Assembly: GCF_000764305.2 (NCBI RefSeq)
Contig: NW_025942333.1
Span: 124,001-188,000 of the forward strand
Reading direction: 5' to 3'
From: Hyalella azteca
Lineage: Eukaryota; Arthropoda; Malacostraca; Amphipoda; Hyalellidae
Length of the DNA: 64,000 nt
Shown: piece by piece, positions 36,591-60,269 of the stretch
Position numbering within the stretch: the stretch's first letter is position 1
Layout: each line of letters opens with the position of its first letter
Notes under the pieces: model-generated
What the model saw: only the letters and a program-made list of their open reading frames with translations
Databases searched by the model: none
What the model was told of the DNA's origin: nothing
Made by a program: the position numbers and the translations under genes

Positions 36591-37997
36591 CCCCCTACCA
36601 CCACCACCACCACATCAGGTGGAACACGCTTATCAGTTCGGAAGCTGGTAGCGAAGGCAGTAAATGTTTAGCTTGTCCAGACGGACAGGCGCAGGCCGTG
36701 TCGCGCGCGATACCATCGGACAAAACGTTGTAGCGTGTCCAGCGAGGTCCCCTCTCACTCCTACGGAACCCTGTCCAAATACCGTCTCCTGACAATTTCT
36801 TCCAACTGGCCATTGTTTTATATGTTAGGCCCTCTCGGTGAGGCTTGCAACTCCTTCATCAGGGATGTATGCATTCAAGTTACTTGAAAATACCCACGTA
36901 GTGTAAGTTATGTACGAATTTGTAGGTATGTAACTTTAAAAAAAGAAAAATGTGGTTTTTCTTGTATATTTCAGTATTTATACATTTGAACAGATATTCT
37001 ACGTTAAATACGCTCGAACAAGTGATCTACTCAGTATTTATTTTTTGTTGAAATTATAATGCAGCGTTTAGTGATGTAGGTATAAGGTTTCTGAAAAGTT
37101 TCAACCGATTCAATTAGCATCAGTTTGCTCGGAATTGTTTTAAGAACTTTAAGAATCCCACTATTGATAAATTTCATGATAAGTCAGCTACAGACGATTA
37201 TTCTGATTATATAGACGAGTTTAAAAAAGTAAATATTTCCTTTATTCGCTTGACTTTATCTGGGTGACTGCGAAACCAAAAGCCATCTGAAAATTGAATG
37301 GCCATTAAACGCCGCCGCTGCAAGCCCTTCTAACTTGATCGCGCATTGAGTAACTGGTCGCCTCTACAGCTCTCATCTCCTATAAGATCCACGCTACAAT
37401 GAAATTGTAAGATTTATTGTTGCTTGAATCCCAGGATTTTTTATTTTATTCACATACATGCATTATTTCTTTCGTGGAAATAAGGGGTTTATAATTTAAA
37501 CGCAAGATTGATTTATGGAATGTATATTGTCCCATTTTGTAACCGCGTCAGTTTAAAGACTTCGATAAAAAATGTAATTTCAAACAATATTGATTAATTT
37601 CGTAAATAAAGTATAAATAACGTTCATGTGATAGAGTTTTACACGTATGTTACTTTTGCAGCCGTTATCTGAGCAAACTGTTACCTGCATAGCTAAGAAT
37701 TAGAGTGCATATCTGCAACACCAACTTTCAGTGTGCGAAAAAACTAATCGGCGTACTGATTCAGCTGTTAAGAACTTCGTCCAATCGACAGGAACTAAGT
37801 TTAAAAGGTTAATGAAACGCTCCATTTCAAGCATCTGTGAAATTTACTGAAAGATCAAGTTAATATTACATAATAAATAATAAACCCGGTAATAGTTGAG
37901 TAACGGAGCGATGCTCGAACACGTACGCTGTGCACCGATTATATCGCACTGGCATCGCAGCTACAGGTGCCGCGATTGTAGCGAGAAATGCACAGGG

Positions 37998-38200
37998 TAA
38001 GGGTACGCACACAGTGGAAGCAGGTTTGCCCGCGCGGGCAACCTGCTCCAACCTGCCACAAGAATGAACATAGGATAATAATGTAAGTGTTCACAGTGAA
38101 AACCTGTACGAATAGGCTTCCGTATTCTATGGTTTCAGGCGCAAGCCTGAGCAGGTAACCAGCACGCTGGCAACCTGCTTTCGCTGTGTGCGAACCCTAA
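37998..38200. mobile_element. MITE with inverted ends and subterminal hairpins
   Basis: About 203 bases. Outer ends TAAGGGTACGCACACAG and (inverted) TTAGGGTTCGCACACAG; after each end comes a palindrome, GCAGGTTTGCCCGCGC... on the left and GCAGGTAACCAGC...on the right. No coding capacity. Confidence 0.75.
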
Positions 38201-41200
38201 GGCTGCTCTAAATTATGTCGCGAGATACTGACATGGCAGAGATAATCTAACAAGGAACATTTTCAAACTTTTTTGACTGAAAATCCGAAGCCGAGCATTG
38301 GTCGACCTAAAACCGTTTCTGATTAAAATGTATGATTCGTAAATAATATCATTCATCATCACCCGAGCTCTACGAAAATGTTCGTATTTACTACCAATAT
38401 GATAATTCTAGTCCTTGAACAAGATGCTAATGGTTGTAAGCTAAAGTTATGCATGCTATTGCATATACTTTCAGGATACATGAGTATCTACCGATGACTA
38501 TTCAACGAATTTCCTTCCGCAAAACTGATTTCCTCAAATCAAAACTTTAACAAAATTGCCTATACAAATTCGAGACTTCACGATAATCTGATAAACTTCA
38601 TTTATTTCAAGTATTTCTTATGTAATAATGCTACGAAGATACTTAGGTAAATATGTCTAATATATCTATCTGGCAAATAATAATGTAATTTATGAACGTA
38701 AATTCCCGTGCAGTTTATGTCGAATTCGATTATTGAATTTAGTCGTAATGCTGCACTAACTCTTGCAAGAAACCGCTTTCGAGAGAATTCCTCTCATATA
38801 CAATGACAATGATAGTAAAATTTGTCAGTTTGTGTTTACGAAAAACATTAAAAATCTTCTATCCATGCTATACATCACAATTTCATTTCAGTTTACATGA
38901 GCAAGATATTTTAGGTAAACTCTCCCTAGATTATCTGTAGTAAGTATGTTCTTATCACATTTATATGAGCTGTGCTGTAGTTGAAATGTTCCCTGCGTGA
39001 AGAGAACATGTAGGAGGCCTGATTCTGAGAGGGAAGGGTGCGTGAACATCCACCCCCTAATAATTAAATAATGATTACTAGCTAATTACTTTCAGTTTTG
39101 ATCAATATTTGGATTACGTGATCTCTCTGCTAATTTATTCACTTATAAATTATTTCAAATTTGTTTTCAACATCATCGTTTTGCACTTTTCCTTCTGGAA
39201 AACAATTGATTGCTTTCTATTCATACCAGGCTTGTCATTTCATAAGATAACATGCAATAAAATATTTGAACGCAACGCTTCAAACGTCAAAACAAAACCG
39301 TGCCAAAATCCATGAACTTTAACCGAGCAAAGAACCGAGTGATAAATTTTCAAAAATTTATTGGTATTGAATATCAGAATGCTAAATTTAGATGCAGAGG
39401 GGATATATACTAAGAATTTAGAGTACTGATAAAATTGTCGTAACAACTGAACACTAATAAAGTTCCGAAATGAAAAACGTGAAAAATCGTGTTATTAGTA
39501 CATGACCTGAGTTATATCGATACTTATATATAATCCCGTAAAATCATCAATGCCACATATACAAATATAAGAACTAATTCATCGATAATAACACTCGTGT
39601 GAAGCAGAAGTTACTTCACGATGAAAAGATTTGGAAGTTTCTAGTTTCGAACGTACGGTCTCTGTGAACAAGATTTTTCTCTCATGGAAAATGCTTCTAA
39701 AAACCTACTGACGAGGCATACCAATGAAATTGCACCTAAATTTCAGAAACAACTGTTTTAATGACTAATAAAAATGCCCAGGGAATCGCAGTTCAGTCCG
39801 TACAGTTATTTCGACGCACGAAAGGAATTTTAAATGGTTTCTGATGGAACTTTGAACTGTCAAACGGACTTTAAGGTATTAATGTTTTAAATATCAATGA
39901 CGAATTTAGAAGCATTAATTACTATCGTTTTAATGAACCATCACATCTCGAATCAACTCTATTATCATAAACACTTAACTACCGGTCGTCTCAGCTATGC
40001 AACACTTCTTCCCAGTTTCTGAACTTGTTCTAAGGTAAATTCAAGCAACAACAATCAGATGCTGCAGCCAACCATCGTGTGACCCTGACAAGAGATAGCA
40101 GTAGTTCCCGTCACCTCGTACGGTATCTTCTTATCAACACCTGAACTCTGACCTCGCAACTGTGCCACTGCAATGCACCAAGTTGTAATAATGCGTCTCA
40201 CTTGCGTAATATGGATACGCTAAGCTGCACAGCAATGCACTATATACATGCGATCGCAGCGTCGAAATATTCTTGTTGGTTGAGTGAAAAAACCATTGCT
40301 GATACTCGTGGTCCTAAAACGTTACATACAACAAATTATAATAATAGTTATTCAAAGAAAAAAATTAGAGTCCCGACCTTCTATGGCCTGATGGTATTGC
40401 AATCATTGCATGATCCCGTTTCAGAATCAACAGAGTGTCATTATAAATCTTTTCACGAAGTTTTTATTGACATTCGTTTTTGAAAAACGTGCTATGAGTG
40501 CTTTTTACAGACGGGTTTTACCATGCACCTTGTAAGTTTATGTTCAATTCTTTTCCTAATTATTTGTAAAAGACATTAAAAAAAATTGAAACTAGTGGTT
40601 TTTTTGACAGACTTATATTTTAAAAGGTTTATTTATTAAAACTGCGCATTGGTTTTAATGCAATGTTCATTGGAGTATCAGATCACTACTGGGAATTGAG
40701 GTCACCGATTCATCGGTAAAAAAAATACACCTGTATCTTGATTGCTGCGAGTAAACTATGTCACACTGTATGCGTATACATATATGTGTCATCATATAGG
40801 CATGCCCCTTATTGATCAGAATGAAAGACTCCACGTACTTGATTAGAGTTTAGGTTCCTTAATATCATCTATGATACTGCTTACTTGGATAAACGACGGT
40901 TGGTAAGTAATCATTATTAACTCCTTGGTCTTTCTCAAAATGTTTTAATGGCTTAACCTTCAAAAAGTCTGCAACAGGTATTTAACAATTCCGTCTTTTT
41001 CTTTTATTTCTTTTAAAATTCAACGTATGTCTATTAATGAATATGTCAAAATTAGCTTAATTAATCGAATAAGATAAGTTTCAGTGTGACCGAAGCACTT
41101 CATTCAAGTAAGCACAGTGACCTAATTCAACATTTTGTCGTCCTTGAAGCATGATTGCCTTCACACCGTTTTCTGACTGTACATTATGAGCTCATGAGAG

Positions 41201-43130
41201 TTTTAATTAAACATCAGAAATATAGAAGTCCGAGGGAACAACTGCGACCGTTAAACATGCGACTTATTCCATAAATTCTGATAACTAAATTCCGACGTTC
41301 GACAGCAAGAGAAAATCCGGTTTTTAGAGGAACTGAGCGACTGAGACCAGCTCCTTAATGGGATCCAGATTACCTCGGTCATTTGTTAATTCTTCATTGA
41401 AGTGATTCTAACATAAAAACAAGCACTTTGACATCCACCTTCATAAACTACCGAATGGCTCAGCAGATGGACTGCAAGAATCCGAGGCCATGCAGTCACT
41501 CATAATTTGTAATCTTAATAAAAGGTCTAAAAGTTTCGATAAGCTCGGTTTAAGTTATCGCTCCTGTTAGCCGACGTTTAATTAACTAGACCATAATTAT
41601 TGCAGAAAAACAAGCACCAAATCAAATTGAACGACATGATTAGCTGTAACGCGGGTCAGAAGCGCCTCGAGTACACACGAGATAATTTCTGATGACGAAG
41701 TCTTTTTCAAAATGTTTTGTTGCCTTGAAGTCTTTGAGAGCATAGGACACACTATGAAACCTTGAGAGTTAATGAGGACGCTTCTCTTTAAGCGTTAAAT
41801 ACAGTGAATGAAAAAAAAATCATATGAAAATCACATATGTTATCAATGCATGCAAATAATTAAAAAAATATAATTTTAATATTTGATCGCCTAACATTAA
41901 AGGAAATTGTTTTTTTTTTCTGATGTCAATTTCCATATAAGTTTTTTCAATATATCGAACAATATTTCAAATTTGCATGTGTACATCGAAAATCAGGGTA
42001 CCGATTGTTGAATTATTATTATATATTGGAAACTAGTAAGAAATTTGTGAACAAATCAAATTCGCTGGTCTTCAATGAAAGCTATTTTTAATTCGTGCAT
42101 ATCAGTTGTTCTTCGAATCCCGCAGTTGAAAATGTATTGGATAACAATTGTTCACATTTGATTGTTATGAAGAGATAAGATGAGATATTACATGATGAGA
42201 TATGAAGGCTAACCCTCAATATGACTTGAGTAATAAAATATATTTCAGTCTTTTAAGATTTTGACTTTAATTTAACTGCTGCGTCTTTAGAACAAAACTC
42301 TACGCAATCGCTGCACGTATTTACGTTCCTTCAGTATTTGCATATAACAACTTCCATGTTTTCAAATAACTATTAACAGTAATTTTTGGAAATAATACAT
42401 CATTCAATATTTTCCTTGGAAATGCACAATTGAAAGATATAATTATAATCAATGAAGCCAAGTCTAGTTAATATATTTCTTCATTTTAGAAATATATAAA
42501 TAGCATCGCTTCTCGTGCCTCCCATTTCTATATTTCTGTCTGAAATGATGGCCGCCTCGCCAATCGCTATAATTGCAGACAAACAAGCCAGCCAATTACG
42601 CCAGCATACAATTATTATTTTCTAAACTCAAGCAAAATCAGGCTAAAATCTCCGCTCATTTCCCTGGGAAAAACCGTACGAGGCAAATATTGGAGCAAGG
42701 CAATATGATTCTGTGCCGCACTTGTCAATCCAATTCATTATTTAAATGCTAGCAAAATAGAAATTTCATGGGTTGAATTCGGCTTGCAATTCACTTATTA
42801 ACGTACGACGTAATTACGTTTAAGTACGACGTACGACGTACGTAATTACGTCAACCGATGAAATGAGCGTTTAATTAAGTACCATGGTGAAGCTTGTGCG
42901 GTTTATTACGTGATGAAAAATCTGATCAAGTTCAATTCAAGACGAATTCATCGGTAGTTAATTATAAAATATTTGATATGAAGACGTCAAGTCTCAACCC
43001 GAAGCATTGCAGTTGTTTTCCATTTACTATATAGCGGATTCGAATGAAATTCCATAGAAAAGTAACGTATACATATTTCTGATACATACGTTCAGGTGCT
43101 CGTCTTTAATTAAGAACGTTAAATACTCAC
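38201..43130. other. no gene recognised
   Basis: AT-rich, nearly free of repeats. Short CRE-like palindromic words (ACGTAATTACGT, TACGACGTACGA) at 42800-42850. Open frames here have no recognisable product. Confidence 0.35.
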
Positions 43131-43210
43131 ATCCACTGGCCACGTGTAGCGCTGTCACTATAGCGTTCACTGTTCACAGCGGCAATGAGTGCACAAGGGA
43201 ATGGCGGGAG
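43131..43210 (-). CDS. weak candidate internal exon, unknown gene
   Basis: On the - strand a long pyrimidine/T tract ends in CTACAG (acceptor, 43211-43216). It is followed by 80 bases and a consensus GTGAGT donor (43130-43125). One frame is open throughout (begins LPPFPCALIAAV); the other two have stops. The product is not recognised and no partner exon was found. It could be a non-coding exon or chance. Confidence 0.2.
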
Positions 43211-43345
43211 CTGTAGAAACAAAAAAACAAAAGTAAAAATAAGCGTCACTTTATAGCGTCGCGTTCGCCTGAAGTGCTCCACGAACCAATTGTACATAGT
43301 AACGCACAAACTGATCGGTGCGACTGCCTTTGCCACTCTTACTAA

Positions 43346-43765
43346 ATTGATGCTCCCGTATTAACAATACGGAACTGGCAGCCCAGTCGCCCATTCTTAT
43401 TGAATTGATGCTCCCGTATTAACAATACGGATCTGGTAGCTGAGTCGCCCATTCATATTGAATTGATGCTCCCGTATTAACAATACGGAACTGGCAGCCC
43501 AGTCGCCCATTCTTATTGAATTGATGCTCCCGTATTAACAATACGGATCTGGTAGCTGAGTCGCCCATTCATATTGAATTGATGCTCCCGTATTAACAAT
43601 ACGGAACTGGCAGCCGAGTCGCCCACTCTTATTAAATTGATGCTCCCGTATTAATTAACAATACGGAACTGGCAGCCAAGTAGCCCACTCTTGTTAAATT
43701 GATGCTCCCGTATTAACAATACGGAACTGGTAAGCGAGTCGCCCACTCTTCTTGAATTGATGCTC
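43346..43765. repeat. 58-bp satellite with built-in hairpin, 7 copies plus partial
   Basis: Unit anchors ATTGATGCTC at 43346, 43404, 43462, 43520 and 43578 onward. Each full unit holds CCGTATTAACAATACGG, a 7-base perfect stem with a 3-base loop. One unit has the loop enlarged by four bases. The last unit lacks the hairpin. Confidence 0.93.
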
Positions 43766-46479
43766 GTTTAGAAACTTGAAGTTGTAGCTTCAAGATTTTT
43801 AATTATGAAAAAAATTAAAATGTCAAGTTGATTCATTAATGTAAATGAACTGTTAATTCTTTCACCCTTGTGACTGTTTCTCTAACGTGTTTATTAATAA
43901 TTCACATAATATGATACCAGGAAATAATATTACTAATAAAACTTGATGTAATAAAAAATCTGTACTAAAATAGTAATTCTTCAGTGAATTAGAATCATTA
44001 GAGCCTGTACATATGACTCAAAAAAATACACCGCGCACACGAAAGTATATTGTTCTTTGATTGATCGATTTATTTATTTATTCACAGTACAGAACTCAAT
44101 TCCAATGACAACAGGGCGACGATCAGACCAAATAAGTAACAAATTTCGAAAATAATCAAAACCATTGACAAAAGCCCTAAAAAAACTAATCATAATAGAA
44201 ACTGTCATAATAGAAAAATCAGTATAAAATGAATGTTGGACTGGTGAAGCAAGATTTACTTGTCTTCGTGGATGTGTTCTAAAACGCACGCAAGTTTTGA
44301 CGTTTTTTCGAAGTTGTTCTGTTGGTGCAAGGCAGCCTCGCCTCTCCTGGAGCTCGTGACCAAGCCCTCTAAATATTAAATATTCGACCACCAGCTTGGA
44401 TAGTCGTCAGCATAATAATTCACGTTTGGTGAAGGTTTATAGGTGACCGTGCTGGCGCCTGACTCGAAAATATGGCAAGCTCTTAAAGAGCATCCGTACG
44501 TCAGAAGCCTGCTTAACCCCAGCGTTTGCACTGCCCCTGCACTTGTTTAAACTTCCAAGACGCTAATCGATAAATTCTTTTTCGTTTAACAAAATTAAAT
44601 AATTGTTAAAATAAAATTAAAAACCCCTACTTAATGTCAAACTTTACTCGGACGAACGTTCAGATCGTATTCAGGAGAAATTTTTGCTCGAAAAATTCCG
44701 AAGTTCAACGATCGCACCAAATGGTTAGAACAACTTATTTAGTCCATAGTACTTCTAAAAACATCTAAATTGATTTCTTTGAGAAGATCAAGACGCAAGT
44801 ACTCAATGCGAGTCAGAAAACCTCGCAACGTTACAGGCGTTCGCATGCCTATCCTTCAGCGCTGTTCGTTAGCATGCGGCGCGGAGAGAAGCATGACCGC
44901 CTAGCGTTCACGACCGCTAAACCATTCACAATATATACGACGGACGTCGGCTCGCCTTCTTTGAAGATTTAACTAACACGATCTCAAAGCCACGAGATAT
45001 GCGTTGTGTATTCTCTGTTGACAATGTAATTAAAGTGGCATGCATAATAGTTACATACAAGCCACGATTCAGCTCACACCTCATACATAATGCAACAAGT
45101 CTCGAGACGCCGCTCAAGCTTTACCACACGTACGTGAGACTCGGCCAGATTCATTCACTGACTTCGTAGGAATACCACAATAATAAGGAGCACAGCGGCC
45201 GCGCAGTATGTCACGCTCGATACATGCAGATTAAGCGGGGCCATTGTTCCATATGTTAACGAGGTTATCGATAAATTTGTCTAGGGTTTGAGTTTCATCG
45301 AGTATTGCTGTAGGTGTTGTGATGTAACGAATATTGAACAGTAATCGTTCAATAACATCCAATGAATGTGAACAGGCAATCGGATCCTCATCACCTCGTG
45401 CGATTGGACGAGCAGCACTAATTGGCTCTGCGACGACCATCCCTCAGACACTCTGGACTTCCAGCAGACAACTTTAGGCTGGGCGCTACGTATATCTAGG
45501 GCTGACATTCAATATATTGTTCAGAATTGGACGGTAGTTTGATGGGTAAGTTCTTTGATCCGTTTATATTCTTTATTGAATATCCTCGGCAGGATACTTG
45601 TATACAAACAAATTCCAACAACACGTGGACACTTGCATCGCTATCTTGGATCCCAAGATCGTTTTCATTTTTGTCTGTGCCTATTATCCATTCGGCTGCC
45701 ATCGATTCTCGTACTTTATACTAATATTTAAAATTTAGCCACCAAAACTTGGCTAAGTTTTTCCCAATGCATCTGCTATTGAAATAAATCCTCTTACGTT
45801 CACTCAAACTCGACTGCCCCCGAGAGCAATGCGTCGTGCTTGGCTGTTGGGAGCAACTCTGTTTTGGCGCAACGGATGAAACCGGACGAAGAAATCACAC
45901 ACTGCAGAATTGTTCTTATTATTTCATGCCTAAAATATATTATTTAAACGGGATATAGCCTGTACACTGCTCATTATTTGCATAGATTGCCACCTAAGGA
46001 GCTCAGCTCCATTAATTTCTAACTTGCTGCCTCACTGCGCCCATAGACACGGCGAGGTTGCTAGACTAAATTCTCTTAAATAATTGGAGGAATAAAGCGA
46101 TAATTTTTCTCAGCGTGTATTCAACGTAACGCATCATGGCTGCCTTCGCTCTGAACTCGGCAGCAGAACTATTTAAGCGCGTAAAAAACGTTAGAAAAAC
46201 AAAGAAATAAGGTTTATGGTAATGTAGTCCATGCTACGACAGGCGATGAGCAAGCAATCCGCTAATTGATTATATAAGAAAAACCTGGAACAATAGAGAC
46301 CAGAAGATGCAATAATATAACGGCTCTTTCATCACCAAACAACGTGCATTACTCGAAATTCGAAGCTGACATCTCAACTTTAGATTCAGAAACAAAAGAA
46401 AATCGTTATAGGTTGCATTTGTCCCTTACCGCTTTGAAGGTCATCGGATGGAAAGTACATGTGTATTCTATTACAACAA
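43766..46479. other. no gene recognised
   Basis: Three overlapping - strand frames at 45231-45702 and one at 44074-44391 might be relics of a degenerate coding sequence, but I recognise no protein family. Confidence 0.25.
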
Positions 46480-46485
46480 ATTTAT
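46480..46485 (-). terminator. candidate poly(A) signal of the ArgRS gene
   Basis: AATAAA on the - strand about 340 bases after the stop. It is the nearest canonical hexamer I found; unproven. Confidence 0.3.
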
Positions 46486-46824
46486 TCTCGAACTGAACAC
46501 AGATTTTTGACGGCTACTTGCAGAGATTCAATATCTGAAATAACATCTTCATCTTTTGTGGCATTGAACACGACGTGAGCACTCGCAAGTATACAGCAAG
46601 CCCAATAACTTGAGTAGGACGTGAAAATAAGAAAATTCAATCGTGAAGCAACAAATCAAAAACTCGATTATCATCTCAAGCGACGTAGGACATTGATATT
46701 CATTATAAAATCAAATAATCACTCATTTAACAGAGAATTCCATTGAAGGCAAAATGTACCGAAGCTTTTTTTTTGCAATTAATAAAGTTATTGGAATACA
46801 ACAACCGAGTTTGGCTGAGCTGCG

Positions 46825-57185
<10,361 letters not shown>

Positions 57186-57420
57186 TTTGAGAAAGTGATG
57201 GAAATCTGTTCAAGTGTTTAGGCAATAGGCCGAATATTAGGTACCTAGGATTCGTAAAAAAAACGACAAAGCGATTTCTGACCTCTAAACAAGCAAAGCT
57301 GCACAGAGATATAACGTCAGAAACTAGCCCGGCGCCGGCTTTCTTCTTTCGTCCACTTTCTGAGGACAGAGGACCTGCTACAGTACCAGCACCAGGCTCG
57401 TCAGCTGCCACCAGTCACCA

Positions 57421-57460
57421 CGCGCCTCACGTCCGGAAGGAAGACTTTCCGGTCGCTAAT
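57421..57460 (-). promoter_or_regulatory. candidate ArgRS promoter with paired ETS sites
   Basis: GC-rich, CpG-containing stretch about 250 bases upstream of the ArgRS start codon. It holds CCGGAAGG (57433-57440) and, in opposite orientation, CTTTCCGG (57445-57452). ETS-core pairs are common in TATA-less promoters of housekeeping genes. Position and motif only. Confidence 0.35.
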
Positions 57461-57574
57461 ACGGAAGATTGCATCGGTTCCAAGCAAGCACAGAAACCGG
57501 AATTTATAACGGGCAAGATCCCTACTACTTTACACAATATTATTTTTCGGGTCGCCTGCCGAAGACCACAACTG

Positions 57575-57848
57575 CCCTAGATGTAATGGACCATCACGAT
57601 TCCTGCCTTTCGGAACGTAGCCTTCAACATATCAAGCCGTCCGTATCTAGGCCGTGGGTCGAACCAGCCCTCGGTCGAACGGCCACTTGTCGAAGGACGA
57701 TAAATTTTGGAACTATGCTATCTGCAACCTAACCTCAGATGCCGTGAACGTAGAATTACGCAATTTAAAGATGCCCGGATGTCAGATTGGATCCGCGGCC
57801 TGGTTGTGCACGGCAGGTTCTATGCGACAAAGCCGAGTGGTTTAAGGC
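57575..57848. repeat. left part of a gap-flanking repeat complex
   Basis: 57575-57716 returns inverted at 58194-58366; 57655-57825 returns in direct orientation at 58374-58540. Possibly ends of an unidentified transposon. Open frames running into the N block are not genes. Confidence 0.75.
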
Positions 57849-58193
57849 NNNNNNNNNNNNNNNNNNNNNNNNNNNNNNNNNNNNNNNNNNNNNNNNNNNN
57901 NNNNNNNNNNNNNNNNNNNNNNNNNNNNNNNNNNNNNNNNNNNNNNNNNNNNNNNNNNNNNNNNNNNNNNNNNNNNNNNNNNNNNNNNNNNNNNNNNNNN
58001 NNNNNNNNNNNNNNNNNNNNNNNNNNNNNNNNNNNNNNNNNNNNNNNNNNNNNNNNNNNNNNNNNNNNNNNNNNNNNNNNNNNNNNNNNNNNNNNNNNNN
58101 NNNNNNNNNNNNNNNNNNNNNNNNNNNNNNNNNNNNNNNNNNNNNNNNNNNNNNNNNNNNNNNNNNNNNNNNNNNNNNNNNNNNNNNNNNNNN
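57849..58193. other. assembly gap (345 N)
   Basis: Run of N between inverted repeats. Confidence 0.99.
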
Positions 58194-58690
58194 GCATAGT
58201 TCTGTTCCAAAATTTATCGTCCTTCGACAAGTGGCCGTTCGACCGAGGGCTGGTTCGACCCACGGCCTAGATACGGATGGCTTGAAGTGTTGAAGGCTAC
58301 GTTCCGGAAGGCAGGAATCATGAACGTCCATTACATCCAGGGCAGTTGTGGTCTTTTGCAGGCGACCCCGTCGAACCAGCCCTCGGTTGAACGGCCACTC
58401 GTCGAAGGACGATAAATTTTGGAACAGAACTATGCTATCTGAAGCCTAACGTCAGATGCGGTGAACGTAAAATTACGTAATTTAACGATGCCCGGAAGTC
58501 ATATTCGATCCGACGCCTGGTGGTGCACGGCAGGTTTTATACAAGGCCGGAGGAGGACAAAACCGAGTGGTTCACCGCTGATTGGTCGATGTCCGGAGAG
58601 ATCCAAGCCGTTCGATTCAGGGCTTATTGGAGCACAAAATGGTGGTGCACGACTGCGCTCCCTTTATTACAACTTCGTCAACTGAAACCG
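58194..58690. repeat. right part of the gap-flanking repeat complex
   Basis: 58194-58366 is the inverted copy of 57575-57716; 58374-58540 is a direct copy of 57655-57825. A further piece (58615-58675, CAGGGCTTATTGGAGCAC) resembles 59068-59130. Confidence 0.75.
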
Positions 58691-59629
58691 ATCTAGACCT
58701 AATGGTATTTTTTGTATTTTCCTTTACGTGGCGTCAGAATTTTTGCACATTTCTCATGTAGTGCGATGGATGCTGCGTTTTTACTCATCCAATATTTTTG
58801 GAACGATTTTTAGTTCGGAACTCACTGTATTCACCTTTGGTGCACATTCCTCTCCGTTGGCACCTGGACCTTGTATGGAATGGGTTGCAGGGAGGTTTGC
58901 TATGGTATACAAACTGACTCTGAATGGTCACTGACTCACTATTGAGTGCGGTAGACTGTAGAGAATTCTGGGAGTGGGATAGACCGATAGAGGAGGCCTG
59001 TCGGAGAATGCACGGATGATAGGTGGCCTTACGCGCGGTCGTTACGGAAATATGCTGGGCGTTCTATTCAGGGCTGATTGGTGCACTTATTTGGTGATGC
59101 ACGGGTGCGCTCCCCTGGGATCGCATTAAATTATTTTGTTACAGGCTCTGCTTCGGAAGTTTGGGATGGCGGACTGGCGGTGGCCACTTGGGGAGCAGCC
59201 TTGGCCCTTGGGACTGGGAGCCTGGACGACTGGACCTGGAGGAGGCAATTCTTCGCATAGTTGTGTTGTGTGACTTATGTCTTCTCCTTGTGCAATTCCA
59301 TTCTCAGAATGTTTGCTTATTTAGATAGTGAAAAGGAGTTAAAGAACATCATTTTATACATGATTTTCTAATAGGCTATTCTGTTTGTTTAGTTTATATA
59401 AATTACTTCAATTATCCTGCCAAAATATAAGGTACTGCAGAACATAATGATGACAGGTCAACCCAACATTTTTCCGTGAAAATTGCTTAGTTGCATTTGC
59501 ATACTTGCATTCACGTCAGAGTGGCCAGACTGCATTGTCACATGTTCAGTAACTTCAGTTGAGTGAGTTGACACTTAAGTGAAGACGATCAGATTGTATT
59601 TAGAGAGTTGCTGTACGATCAGATTGTAT
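58691..59629. other. no gene recognised; repeat remnants
   Basis: Contains the diverged copy at 59068-59130 and, at 59585-59635, two copies of ACGATCAGATTGTATTTAGA. Confidence 0.4.
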
Positions 59630-60010
59630 TTAGAGTAAAATTAGATATTTGGGGTAAATTTCACCCTAAATATCTGCACGCAAACATGCACGCAACTTTG
59701 TAAATAAATTTGTGGCTTGTAAAACGTAAATTGCTTTTCATGGCAGAGATATGGAATTCATGGCTTGAAGAAATGGAATCATGGCTGGCAAACCCATAAA
59801 ATCAAGGCTCGAAAAATCCTGTCATTGCTTGCCAAGTACAAGTAGGTACAGGGTTTGTATTGTTCATGGAAAACCTGGAAAGTCATGGAATTTGATTTTT
59901 TATTTTCAAGGCCTGGAAAGTTGTTGGATTTCATTTCAGGTTATGGATAGACATGAAATTTGAAAATAAAAAAATAAAAAAAAATGAAGTGTTTTTCTGT
60001 GCTGCATGTG

Positions 60011-60134
60011 TTTACTGTTTCTGATTGACATGCATTCTAATTGGTAAATTGGAGAACCAATCACATGAGCTTGGTCACCTGACCAAGTGACACGCATTCT
60101 GATTGGAGAACCAATCATGTGAGCTTGGTCACCA
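60011..60134. repeat. tandem duplication of about 58 bp with CCAAT words
   Basis: TGGAGAACCAATCA and GTGAGCTTGGTCACC occur twice; each unit pairs ATTGG with CCAAT as an inverted repeat. Confidence 0.75.
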
Positions 60135-60269
60135 AGCTTAGTTGCCTTCGACAACTTTTTGATCTTCAGTGGCAGTGTTCCATCTTCAGCATGCTATTTC
60201 TACTGTCTACATCATCATTGTACCTGGAATGTGTAAATTTCATTACTTGTGGTTAAGAATATAAACTTA

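Noticed and set aside
43346..43765. CRISPR-like array (regular units with palindromes)
   Set aside because: The whole 58-bp unit repeats, with no unique spacers, in a eukaryotic genome; it is a satellite.
45231..45702. Overlapping - strand frames as a frameshifted gene
   Set aside because: No recognisable family, start or splice site; kept only as a note in the region entry.
57707..58331. Frames of up to 188 codons across the gap
   Set aside because: They consist mainly of N.
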